Assembly (NCBI GenBank): GCA_035515055.1
Contig: DATJBV010000028.1
Span: forward strand, 1 to 64,000
Length of the DNA: 64,000 nucleotides
DNA from: Pollutimonas sp035515055
GTDB lineage: Bacteria > Pseudomonadota > Gammaproteobacteria > Burkholderiales > Burkholderiaceae_B
Direction: 5' to 3'
In this document: piece after piece, positions 1 to 7,642 of the stretch
How the letters are laid out: each line of letters opens with the position of its first letter
Position numbering within the stretch: position 1 is the stretch's first letter
Program-made: the position numbers and the translations under genes
Notes under the pieces: generated by a model
Told to the model about the DNA's origin: nothing
Databases searched by the model: none
What the model saw: the letters and a program-made list of their open reading frames with translations, nothing else

Positions 1-456
1 GCTCAGGTCGTTGCTTAGATCCAGGCCGAACAGATTGCCGCGGGGTATGCCTTGCAACCCGTCTTCGCCATGTGTGAATGGCGCTTGCAGGAAGTAGAAG
101 AACACCATTTGCGACATGGCCAGCGTAATCATGGTGAAGTAAATGCCACTACGCCGGATAGCCAGGGCGCCCATGATAAGCCCGAGTATTGCCGCTACGC
201 CGGTGCCGAACAACAGGCCGACGATGGTGGGAAAGCCCCATACCGCCAGCGAGTGACCAGTGGCGTAAGCCGCGCCGCCCAGGAAGGCGGCATGGCCGAA
301 TGACAGCAGTCCGGTATAACCCAATAAAAGGTTGAAGGCGCAGGCAAACAGCGCGTAGCACATGACTTTCATGACGAAAATGGGATATGCGCCCATTGCA
401 GGCAACATTGCAATAATGATCGCAACCAGTAAATAGCCTATTAATTGACGATTCAT
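1..456 (-). CDS. livM: Branched-chain amino acid ABC transporter permease LivM (partial, C-terminus outside window)
   Basis: This is the second inner-membrane permease of a Liv-type importer for branched-chain amino acids or related organic solutes. About 152 N-terminal residues are visible. They are strongly hydrophobic, with several membrane spans, and contain the conserved stretch LLLGYTGLLSFGHAAFLGGA typical of LivM. The start ATG overlaps the livH stop in an ATGA arrangement, so the two permeases are translationally coupled. The gene runs off the left edge. The family assignment is secure; the transported substrate is not shown by sequence. Confidence 0.93.
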   Translation of the reverse strand, partial: MNRQLIGYLLVAIIIAMLPAMGAYPIFVMKVMCYALFACAFNLLLGYTGLLSFGHAAFLGGAAYATGHSLAVWGFPTIVGLLFGTGVAAILGLIMGALAIRRSGIYFTMITLAMSQMVFFYFLQAPFTHGEDGLQGIPRGNLFGLDLSNDLS

Positions 457-1340
457 TTTTCTTTCCCAAAGAGGCCGGCGGGGCGCAACAGCAAAACAAT
501 TACCATAATGATGAAGACCACCGTATTGGATGCTTCGGGCCAGAATACCTTGGTGAGCCCTTCAATAACGCCCAGTCCAAGACCGGTGATGATGGTTCCC
601 ATGATGGAGCCCATGCCACCGATAACCACAACGGCGAAGACGACGATGATGAGGTTGGTGCCCATAAGCGGCGACACCTGCATGACCGGTGCGGCAAGGA
701 CGCCGGCAAACCCCGCCAGAGCCACGCCGAACCCGTAGGTAAGGGTGACGACCAGAGGCACATTGACACCGAAGGCTTCAACGAGGCGTGGGTTCTCGGT
801 GCCGGCACGCAGCAGCGCTCCGAGGCGTGTTTTTTCGATAACGAACCACGTGCCGAGGCATACAACGAGCGAGGCGACAACGACCCATGCGCGGTAGATA
901 GGCAGGTACATGAAGCCCAGGTTGACGCCGCCTTGCAACAGGGCGGGCGTTGCATAGGGCTGGCCCGAAACGCCGTACACGCTGCGGAAGATGCCTTCGA
1001 TGAGCAGAGTGATACCGAAGGTGAGCAGCAGGCCGTAAACGTGATCGAGCTTGTAAAGATGGCGGATGAGCGAGCGCTCGAGCAGTATGCCGAAAGCTCC
1101 GACGAGGACGGGAGCAACGAACAGCATGACCCAGTAATTCACACCCAGGTAGGCGAGCCCCATCCATGCCAGGAACGCGCCCAGCATGTAAAGCGCGCCA
1201 TGAGCGAAATTGATGATATTGAGCAGACCGAATATCACAGCCAGGCCGAGGGACAGCACCGCATAAAACGATCCGTTTACCAGGCCCAGCAAGAGCTGCC
1301 CCAGTAAAGCTTGGATAGGTATGCCGAATATATCAGTCAT
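453..1340 (-). CDS. livH: Branched-chain amino acid ABC transporter permease LivH
   Basis: Inner-membrane permease that pairs with LivM. The 295 residues are almost entirely hydrophobic and carry the family's early motif (NGSFYAVLSLGLAVIFG, then NIINFAHG). I chose the start MTDIFGIPIQ; an in-frame start at 1391 would add 17 residues without the look of a LivH N-terminus. No strong Shine-Dalgarno is visible at either position. The gene lies 99 bp downstream of the binding-protein gene and overlaps livM by 4 bp, so it belongs to the livG-livF-binding protein-livH-livM operon. Confidence 0.92.
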   Translation of the reverse strand: MTDIFGIPIQALLGQLLLGLVNGSFYAVLSLGLAVIFGLLNIINFAHGALYMLGAFLAWMGLAYLGVNYWVMLFVAPVLVGAFGILLERSLIRHLYKLDHVYGLLLTFGITLLIEGIFRSVYGVSGQPYATPALLQGGVNLGFMYLPIYRAWVVVASLVVCLGTWFVIEKTRLGALLRAGTENPRLVEAFGVNVPLVVTLTYGFGVALAGFAGVLAAPVMQVSPLMGTNLIIVVFAVVVIGGMGSIMGTIITGLGLGVIEGLTKVFWPEASNTVVFIIMVIVLLLRPAGLFGKEK

Positions 1341-1439
1341 ATTTATAGTAAATCCATGACGAGGCGAATATGTATGTAGCAATAACGACAATGCCCCCGC
1401 ATACAGCCTGGAGCATTGCCTTTGATAGCAGGAAGTAGA

Positions 1440-2651
1440 TTATTTCTTGACCAATTTACAAGTCGATTCGGCTAGCGACCCGTAAACCTTGTCGCCGGGC
1501 AGGGTTTCAACGATGTTGTAATAGTCCCATGGACGTTTGGATTCCGACGGCTTCTTCACCTGGACGAGGTACATGTCTTTGACCATGCGGCCATCTTCAC
1601 GCACAAAGCCGTTCGGCGAGAAGAAGTCGTTGACTTTGTTCGACTTCATCCACTTCATGATGGTGTCGGCATTGTCGGTGCCGCTGTCCTTGACGCCGCG
1701 CAGATAGAAGCTGACGGCCGAGTAGTCGCCGGCCTGCAAGAAGGATGGCATGCGCTTGTTCTTTTCAAAGAAGCGTTCGCCCCATTTGCGCGAATCTTCG
1801 TTCATGTCCCAGTACCAGCTGCTGGTCAGGTACATGCCCTGGGTATTTTCCAGGCCTAGCGCATGGACGTCGTTGATGAACACCAGCAGGCCGGCCAGGT
1901 TCATGGTGTTGGTTACGCCGAATTCCTTGGCGGCCTTGACGGAATTGATGAAGTCGCCGCCAGCATTGGCCAGGCCAAGGATTTTTGCGCCGGACGACTG
2001 CGCTTGCAGCATGAACGACGAGTAGTCCGATGTGCTGAGAGGTGCGCGCACAGCACCGACCACCGTGCCGCCGGCGTTCTTGACGACGTTGCCGGTATCG
2101 CGTTCGAGTGCATGGCCGAAGGCGTAGTCGGCAGTCAGGAAGTACCAGCTCTTACCGCCATTTTTTACGACCGCGCCACCTGTACCGCGGGCGAGCGCGA
2201 TGGTGTCGTAGGCGTAATGGACCGTGTAGGGCGAGCACTGGGAATTCGTCAGATCGGAGGCGGCCGCACCTACCGAGATGAAGGGCTTTTTCTTTTCAGC
2301 CGCAACGCCGGCCATGGCGAGGGCGGTGCCCGAGCTTGTGCCACCGATGAGTACGTCGATTTTCTGTTCATCGAACCACTCGCGAGCGCGCGCCGAAGCG
2401 ATGTCGGCTTTGTTTTGATGGTCGGCTACGAGCAGTTCGATTTTCTTGCCATTGACTGCACCGCCCGCGTCGGCGATAGCCATGCGTATGGCTTCTGCGC
2501 CGGCTGGGCCGTCGATGTCGGAATACAGGCCGGACATGTCGGTGATGAAACCGATACGAATAACGTCGTCGGATATATCGGCCGCAAGGCCAGGTGCAGC
2601 CATGGTCAGGCCGGCCAGTGCGAATGCGGCAGGTAAGGTACGCAGTTTCAT
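1440..2651 (-). CDS. Branched-chain amino acid type ABC transporter substrate-binding protein
   Basis: Periplasmic solute receptor of the Leu/Ile/Val-binding (type I periplasmic binding protein) family, 403 residues. A Sec signal peptide occupies about residues 1-23 and ends ...GLA before ADISDD. The mature start (VIRIGFITDMSGLYSDIDG) and the motif DHQNKADIASARAREW are typical of this subgroup. It sits inside the liv operon between livF (50 bp upstream) and livH, so it is the dedicated receptor of this transporter. It is clearly paralogous to the protein at 46630-47841, with the same length and a matching C-terminus (ESTC.LVKK). The ligand could be an amino acid, an amide or an aromatic/organic acid. 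Confidence 0.93.
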   Translation of the reverse strand: MKLRTLPAAFALAGLTMAAPGLAADISDDVIRIGFITDMSGLYSDIDGPAGAEAIRMAIADAGGAVNGKKIELLVADHQNKADIASARAREWFDEQKIDVLIGGTSSGTALAMAGVAAEKKKPFISVGAAASDLTNSQCSPYTVHYAYDTIALARGTGGAVVKNGGKSWYFLTADYAFGHALERDTGNVVKNAGGTVVGAVRAPLSTSDYSSFMLQAQSSGAKILGLANAGGDFINSVKAAKEFGVTNTMNLAGLLVFINDVHALGLENTQGMYLTSSWYWDMNEDSRKWGERFFEKNKRMPSFLQAGDYSAVSFYLRGVKDSGTDNADTIMKWMKSNKVNDFFSPNGFVREDGRMVKDMYLVQVKKPSESKRPWDYYNIVETLPGDKVYGSLAESTCKLVKK

Positions 2652-2701
2652 GAGGAGAGTCTCCAGGTGTTGTTATGCCGGTTGCCCGGCTTTGTTGGCA
2701 A

Positions 2702-3415
2702 TTACACGCCTAGCAGCGTATTGAGTACGTCTTGTTTGGCTGGCAGTTCCGAAGAATTGAATTGTTCGACGATCTGGCCGTGCTCCATGACGTAGAAACG
2801 ATCCGCCAAAGGCGCGGCAAAGCGGAAATTCTGTTCCACCATTACGATGGTGTAGCCCTTGGCTTTCAAGGCCTTGATCATGCGAGCGAGGGCCTGCACG
2901 ATGACAGGCGCCAGGCCTTCGGAGATTTCGTCGAGCAACAGCAGATTGGCGCCTGTGCGCAATATGCGCGCCACCGCAAGCATTTGTTGTTCTCCGCCGG
3001 ATAAGCGGGTGCCGGGAGAATGCTTGCGTTCCTGCAAGTTGGGGAACATGTCGTAGATTTCAGCCAACGACATGCCGCCGCCAAGCGTATCGCCTACGGT
3101 GGGAGGCAATAGCAGGTTCTCCTCGCAGGACAGGCCGGCGAAAATGCCGCGTTCTTCCGGGCAATAGCCGATACCCAGGTGAGCAATACGGTACGTGGGC
3201 AGATTGATGGATTCGGTACCCTGAATACGTATCGACCCCTTGCGGCTGCCTGTAAGGCCCAGAATGGCGCGCAGCGTTGTGGTGCGGCCCGATCCGTTGC
3301 GCCCTAGCAGGGTTACGACTTCTCCTTGGCCGACGGTAAGGTTCACGCCGTGCAGGACATGCGACTCGCCATACCACGCCTGCAGGTCTGAAATTTCAAG
3401 TGCGTTCGTGCTCAT
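2702..3415 (-). CDS. livF: Branched-chain amino acid ABC transporter ATP-binding protein LivF
   Basis: ATPase subunit of the importer, 237 residues. The ABC signature LSGGEQQ (about 138-144) and Walker B LLLLDE (158-163) are intact. The Walker A motif reads GRNGSGRTT at 38-46, so the usual lysine is arginine (Arg44, codon CGC at 3284-3286). The remaining ABC fold appears complete, so the protein is unlikely to be a pseudogene. Its start codon overlaps the livG stop by one base (TAATG), indicating coupled translation. Confidence 0.93.
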   Translation of the reverse strand: MSTNALEISDLQAWYGESHVLHGVNLTVGQGEVVTLLGRNGSGRTTTLRAILGLTGSRKGSIRIQGTESINLPTYRIAHLGIGYCPEERGIFAGLSCEENLLLPPTVGDTLGGGMSLAEIYDMFPNLQERKHSPGTRLSGGEQQMLAVARILRTGANLLLLDEISEGLAPVIVQALARMIKALKAKGYTIVMVEQNFRFAAPLADRFYVMEHGQIVEQFNSSELPAKQDVLNTLLGV

Positions 3416-4185
3416 TAGTGGGCTCCTTCAAGTTCGCCGGTGGTCGTGCCCATGTAGGCTTCCATGACCGCCGCGTTGCTTGAAACTTCTTGGTAACTGC
3501 CTTCAGCCAGCACTGCGCCGCGCGCCAACACCGTAATCTTGTCGGCGATTTGGGATACCACGTTCATATTGTGCTCCACCATGAGTATGGTGCGCCCGAC
3601 ACTTACTTTCTTGATAAGTTGCGTTACGCGATGGACGTCTTCGTGGCCCATGCCCTGGGTAGGTTCATCGAGCAGCATGAGTTCGGGTTCCATGGCGAGC
3701 GTGGTGGCGATTTCAAGGGCTCTTTTCCGGCCATAGGGCAGATTGACTGTCAGCTCGTTGGCGTAGTCGGCCAGATCGACTTCCTTCAGGATTTCGATGG
3801 CAGCTTCATTGAGACGGTCGAGGATGCGGTCCGAGCGCCAGAAGTGAAACGATTGTCCTGTGGCGCGCTGCAAGCCGATGCGGACATTTTCCAGAACGGT
3901 AAGCTGGGGGAAAACGGCGGATATCTGGAATGAGCGGATGATGCCGCGCCGTGCAATTTGAGGCGGCTTTTCGTGCGTTATTTCGTGGCCCGCAAAAAAT
4001 ATCTTTCCGGAAGTCGGCGTAAGAAACTTTGTAAGCAGGTTGAAGCAGGTTGTTTTCCCCGCGCCATTGGGCCCGATCATTGCATGGATGCTTCCACGTT
4101 CAACCTGGAGATTGACGTCGCTCACCGCGACAAATCCGCGGAACTCCTTGACCAAGTGTTGTGTTTCTAGAATGTATTCGCTCAT
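3415..4185 (-). CDS. livG: Branched-chain amino acid ABC transporter ATP-binding protein LivG
   Basis: The other ATPase of the Liv importer, 256 residues. Walker A is canonical (GPNGAGKTT, about 38-46, with Lys44), in contrast to the Arg-bearing partner LivF. Walker B reads LMLLDEP, followed by TQGMG. The signature region is the degenerate LPYGRKRALEIA common in LivG, and the H-loop reads MVEHNMNVV. It is the first gene of the operon on the minus strand, 81 bp after nth; no strong promoter is obvious in that gap. Confidence 0.94.
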   Translation of the reverse strand: MSEYILETQHLVKEFRGFVAVSDVNLQVERGSIHAMIGPNGAGKTTCFNLLTKFLTPTSGKIFFAGHEITHEKPPQIARRGIIRSFQISAVFPQLTVLENVRIGLQRATGQSFHFWRSDRILDRLNEAAIEILKEVDLADYANELTVNLPYGRKRALEIATTLAMEPELMLLDEPTQGMGHEDVHRVTQLIKKVSVGRTILMVEHNMNVVSQIADKITVLARGAVLAEGSYQEVSSNAAVMEAYMGTTTGELEGAH

Positions 4186-4266
4186 TACCGGCCAAATAGG
4201 TGTGAAGACTGTTGAAGATAGGGGCGAAGTATGCCGCTTTCGGGCGGCAAGTGCTATGCGGGTTTC

Positions 4267-4908
4267 TCATAGGTTGCCGCCAGTCTTGTCCTTGAATTCA
4301 CAGAGGTCGCGGATGCCGCACTGGGGACATTTTGGGGTGCGCGCGACGCAGATATACCGGCCGTGAAGAATGAGCCAATGGTGAGCGTCATGAATGAAGG
4401 CCGTGGGGATGGCTTTTTGGAGCTTGCGTTCGACATCGAGCACGGTTTTTCCGGGCGCGATACCGGTCCGGTTCGAGACGCGGAATATATGCGTATCGAC
4501 GGCGATGGTGGGGTGGCCGAAGGCGGTGTTCAATACGACATTAGCCGTTTTCCGGCCTACGCCGGGCAGCGATTCCAGGGCTTCGCGATCATCGGGCACC
4601 TGGCCCTGGTGTCGGTCGAGCAGAAATTGGCAGGTTGCAATGACATTGCGTGCCTTGGTCTTGTACAGGCCGATGGTTTTTATGTAATCGCTCAAGCCCT
4701 CTTCGCCGAGGGCCAGCAAGGCCTGCGGCGTTCCATGGTCGGGAAAGAACTTGCGCGTCGCAAGATTGACTGATTTGTCGGTGGCCTGAGCTGAAAGGAT
4801 AACGGCGATGAGCAACTGGAACGTGCTTGCATACTCCAGTTCGGTCGTGGGGTGGGGGTTGGCTGCCTGGAACCGGCGGAATATTTCTGTGCGCTTGGCG
4901 GCGTTCAT
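4267..4908 (-). CDS. nth: Endonuclease III (DNA glycosylase/AP lyase)
   Basis: Base-excision repair enzyme that removes oxidised pyrimidines and nicks the abasic site. At 213 residues it is the usual family length. The helix-hairpin-helix LPGVGRKTANVV carries the catalytic lysine and is followed by the catalytic aspartate in VDTHIFRV. The C-terminal [4Fe-4S] cluster ligands are Cys187-X6-Cys194-X2-Cys197-X5-Cys203, the same spacing as in E. coli Nth. The start overlaps the stop of the rnfB-like gene by 4 bp (ATGA), so the two are co-translated; this pairing recurs in proteobacteria. Confidence 0.97.
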   Translation of the reverse strand: MNAAKRTEIFRRFQAANPHPTTELEYASTFQLLIAVILSAQATDKSVNLATRKFFPDHGTPQALLALGEEGLSDYIKTIGLYKTKARNVIATCQFLLDRHQGQVPDDREALESLPGVGRKTANVVLNTAFGHPTIAVDTHIFRVSNRTGIAPGKTVLDVERKLQKAIPTAFIHDAHHWLILHGRYICVARTPKCPQCGIRDLCEFKDKTGGNL

Positions 4909-5534
4909 TTGGCTTCGCGCCGTGCCCTGGCCCGGGCAAGAGCGTTGGCGATGACGTTCTGCCGCGTCGTTGTGCTGCTTTCCGCAGCGGCCGAGAGTGG
5001 CGCCTTGTTGGCAAGCGTGCGGGCGGCCAAACCGGATGCTTCCCCGTGCCGCAACCCTAGCCGGCGCAGCCGCCGATGGAATTGGTCACGAGCGGCGTCG
5101 GCGAGCATGGGCGTCCATTGCCGGCCTGCCTCCACCATGGTGATGCAGTCGACCGGGCAGGATGCCACGCAAAGATCGCAACCGGTGCATAGCTCGGGAA
5201 GTACCGTATGCATGAGCTTGTTGGCGCCAATGATAGCGTCGACCGGACATGCCTGGATGCACAAGGTGCAGCCGATGCAGTGCGCTTCGTCGATAACCGC
5301 GACCTGCAACGGAATATGCTGTCCACGAGCGGCGTCGAGTGGAATTTCGGTCGTCCCCACGATGGCTGCCAGTGCGCGTACGCCTTCCTGCCCTCCGGGC
5401 GGGCAACGATTGATGGTGGCTTCGCCGGACGCAATGGCTTCGGCGTAAGGCCTGCAGCCGTCATAGCCGCATTTGGCGCATTGCGTCTGAGGTAGAACCG
5501 CATCGATGCGGTCAGTAAGAGGCAAATAGGGCAT
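4905..5534 (-). CDS. rnfB: RnfB-like iron-sulfur electron-transfer protein
   Basis: Ferredoxin-like subunit related to RnfB/RsxB, 209 residues. The N-terminal four-Cys cluster site (Cys19, 22, 27, 44) is followed by two CxxCxxCxxxCP ferredoxin motifs (Cys86-96 and 116-126). The N-terminal membrane anchor of canonical RnfB is absent, and no other rnf gene is nearby, so it is a stand-alone version often linked to nth. It may supply electrons to iron-sulfur enzymes such as Nth, but that is inference. The ATG directly follows a run of seven T from the upstream terminator and has no Shine-Dalgarno; no alternative start fits. Confidence 0.85.
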   Translation of the reverse strand: MPYLPLTDRIDAVLPQTQCAKCGYDGCRPYAEAIASGEATINRCPPGGQEGVRALAAIVGTTEIPLDAARGQHIPLQVAVIDEAHCIGCTLCIQACPVDAIIGANKLMHTVLPELCTGCDLCVASCPVDCITMVEAGRQWTPMLADAARDQFHRRLRRLGLRHGEASGLAARTLANKAPLSAAAESSTTTRQNVIANALARARARREAK

Positions 5535-5561
5535 AAAAAAAGAGGGCCCGCCAGGGCCCCC
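5535..5561 (-). terminator. Rho-independent terminator downstream of phaZ
   Basis: On the minus strand a G/C-only stem (GGGCCC / GGGCCC with a four-base loop, extendable by neighbouring G-C pairs) is followed by TC and seven T. It lies 22 bp past the phaZ stop. The T-run ends exactly at the rnfB start codon. Confidence 0.75.
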
Positions 5562-5583
5562 GGTATGGTGTACGCCTGGGTTC

Positions 5584-6810
5584 TTACGCAGAGTCGCGCA
5601 TGAATTGGGCTATTTTAGGGCATATTGTTTCGCGCCAGCGGCGACCCGAGAATATGCCGTAGTGGCCGCAATTGGCAGCGGTGTAGTGCTCTTTGCGGTG
5701 GGCGGGGATGCCGCTGCATAGGTCTTGGGCAGCCTGGGTTTGCCCTTGGCCCGAGATATCGTCGAGTTCGCCTTCAATGGTAAGCAAGGCGGTCGCGCTG
5801 ATCGCAGCCGGTTCGACCGTTTGGCCGTCGACTTCCCAGGTGCCCGAGGGCAGGCGATGTTCCTGGAAGACCGTTTTGATCGTATCCAGGTAGAACTCGG
5901 CGGGCATATCGAGCACGGCGTTGTACTCGTCGTAGAAACGGCGATGGGACTCCGCGTCGCTGTCGTCGCCCTTGACGAGGTGCTCGTAGAATTCGTAGTG
6001 CGAACGCAGATGGCGATCCGGGTTCATGGCCACGAATCCCGTATGTTGCAGGAAGCCTGGATAAACCGGCCGTCCGGCGCCGGGAAACCGCGAAGGCACA
6101 CGGTGGATCAGGTTGTTCTCGAACCATGAATATGGCTTGGTCATGGCGAGGCGGTTGACCTGCGTGGGCGATTTGCGAGTGTCGATGGGCCCGCCCATCA
6201 TGATCATGCTGCGCGGCTGACAGGAGTCGTTATTGGCGGCCATGAGGGATACGGCGGCCAGCACCGGCACCGTGGGCTGGCACACCGACAATACGTGTAC
6301 GTCAGGTCCAAGGAAGCGTATGAAGTCTTGTATGTACTTGACGTAATCGTTAAGGTGGAAAGGTCCGACGGACGCGGGAACCATGCGCGCGTCTACCCAG
6401 TCGGTCACGTAGACGTCATGGCTGGGCAGCAATGCGCGGACGGTATCGCGCAGCAAGGTCGAATGATGGCCCGATAGAGGTGCGGCCAACAAGACCCGAG
6501 GGTGTGCGCTGGTGTCGGCGCTGTCGTTGCGCTTGAAGTGGACCAGGTTGCAAAACGGTTTGGCCAGTACGTTGTGCTCTGTAATGGCAACTTGCTTGCC
6601 GGCAATTTCCGTGAATGGCAGGCCCCAGGCCGGCTTTTCGTAATCTTTTCCCAGTCTATGCACGAGTTCGCACGTGGCGGCAATTTGCCGCGATACAGGG
6701 GTGTATGCGAAGGGGCTGTAGGGGTGGGAAAAAATTTGCGACCCGGTGTCGGTAAACGCAGCCAACGGTGTCAGGAACGATCGTTGAAGCTCGTGTAGGT
6801 CGTACAGCAT
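5584..6810 (-). CDS. phaZ: Intracellular polyhydroxyalkanoate (PHB) depolymerase
   Basis: Hydrolyses stored polyhydroxybutyrate granules in the cytoplasm, releasing 3-hydroxybutyrate oligomers. The 408 residues match the Ralstonia PhaZa1-type family. The N-terminus MLYDLHELQRS is typical, and the nucleophile is a cysteine in the lipase-box position (VLSVCQPT, Cys177) where most lipases have serine. There is no signal peptide, consistent with an intracellular enzyme. The gene stands alone on the minus strand with its own candidate promoter upstream and a terminator downstream. The products could feed into acetoacetate activation by scoAB at 58827-60190 (inference). Confidence 0.93.
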   Translation of the reverse strand: MLYDLHELQRSFLTPLAAFTDTGSQIFSHPYSPFAYTPVSRQIAATCELVHRLGKDYEKPAWGLPFTEIAGKQVAITEHNVLAKPFCNLVHFKRNDSADTSAHPRVLLAAPLSGHHSTLLRDTVRALLPSHDVYVTDWVDARMVPASVGPFHLNDYVKYIQDFIRFLGPDVHVLSVCQPTVPVLAAVSLMAANNDSCQPRSMIMMGGPIDTRKSPTQVNRLAMTKPYSWFENNLIHRVPSRFPGAGRPVYPGFLQHTGFVAMNPDRHLRSHYEFYEHLVKGDDSDAESHRRFYDEYNAVLDMPAEFYLDTIKTVFQEHRLPSGTWEVDGQTVEPAAISATALLTIEGELDDISGQGQTQAAQDLCSGIPAHRKEHYTAANCGHYGIFSGRRWRETICPKIAQFMRDSA

Positions 6811-7155
6811 AAATTAAGCCTCTTGGAAACATGGTTGTTCGGCTCACCGGAAACGCAAAGGCGTCTAGCAGTTTTGGTGCCGGCACAAAAATAAAGAACG
6901 GCGCATGTAACGCGATGTGTGGTTTGACGACTATTTTATAAGCTAATCACAAAATAGTTTAAAGGGCTACCATTTTCCGAGGTGTTGCTGTGGCTGCTGC
7001 GATGAAGGTACTGGCGCTCGTGGAGATGCGCTGGGCGCGTCTATAGTGTGCCTTTATGGTAAACCCTGATGCAAGCAGGGAATGCGCAGGCACAAAATAA
7101 AGCTATCAGGCAACAACGGAGTGTCGGGTATGCGCAACGTATGCCGGGCGGGCGC
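6811..7155. other. Intergenic region between phaZ and fdxA
   Basis: About 345 bp without a convincing gene. It holds the phaZ upstream region (an AT-rich patch near 6930-6965 with a candidate minus-strand promoter) and the 3' side of fdxA. A weak 5-bp stem at 7064-7080 (CCCTG/CAGGG) lacks a real T-run and is not a convincing terminator. Short ORFs here have no recognisable protein features. Confidence 0.5.
6935..6963 (-). promoter_or_regulatory. Candidate sigma-70 promoter of phaZ
   Basis: On the minus strand TTTAAA (6958-6963) and TATAAA (6935-6940) are separated by exactly 17 bp inside an unusually AT-rich patch. It lies about 125 bp before the phaZ start. The -35 is weak, so this is a candidate only. 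Confidence 0.35.
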
Positions 7156-7479
7156 TCAGCGCTCGAGATACTTGAGCTTGTCGGCGACGCCGTTCCAGTC
7201 GTCGGCTTCCGGCAAAGGGTCTTTTGTCCGGTTGATCATGCCGAATTCGGGTGAAAGTTCGGCATTCATGGCAATGAAGGCCAATTGATCCTGTGGCACA
7301 TCTTCTTCGGCAAAAATTGCGTTCGCCGGACATTCGGGGACGCACACCGCGCAGTCGATGCATTCGTCCGGGTCGATAACCAGAAAATTCGGACCTTCCC
7401 GGAAGCAGTCCACCGGACAGACGTCCACGCAATCGGTAAATTTACACTTGATACAATTCTCGGTGACGACATGTGTCAT
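7156..7479 (-). CDS. fdxA: Seven-iron ferredoxin FdxA
   Basis: Small soluble electron carrier with one [3Fe-4S] and one [4Fe-4S] cluster. From the chosen ATG it is 107 residues, the standard FdxA length. The first cluster ligands lie in ENCIKCKFTDCVDVCPVDC and the second in ECIDCAVCVPECP. The chosen start follows a good Shine-Dalgarno (TGGAG); an upstream in-frame start at 7506 would add nine residues unlike the family. It is divergent from pncB, and a 15-bp palindrome lies just upstream. Confidence 0.95.
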   Translation of the reverse strand: MTHVVTENCIKCKFTDCVDVCPVDCFREGPNFLVIDPDECIDCAVCVPECPANAIFAEEDVPQDQLAFIAMNAELSPEFGMINRTKDPLPEADDWNGVADKLKYLER

Positions 7480-7488
7480 TTCAGGCTC

Positions 7489-7503
7489 CAACATCAGATG
7501 TTG
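7489..7503. repeat. 15-bp palindrome upstream of fdxA
   Basis: CAACATC-A-GATGTTG is a perfect inverted repeat with a one-base centre, 10 bp before the fdxA start codon in the fdxA/pncB divergent region. It could be a protein-binding site or a small 5'-UTR hairpin. Confidence 0.45.
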
Positions 7504-7642
7504 CAATTTTACCTAATATCTGCAGGCAAGCCCGGATTGACCTTTTTATAAAGCCGCCTTTTTACTGATGTGGATTCCGACGCATCAGCCGGTTGCTCCA
7601 GACGGGGTGTGCTATGGTAGGAAAAATACTCAATGTTGCGCG

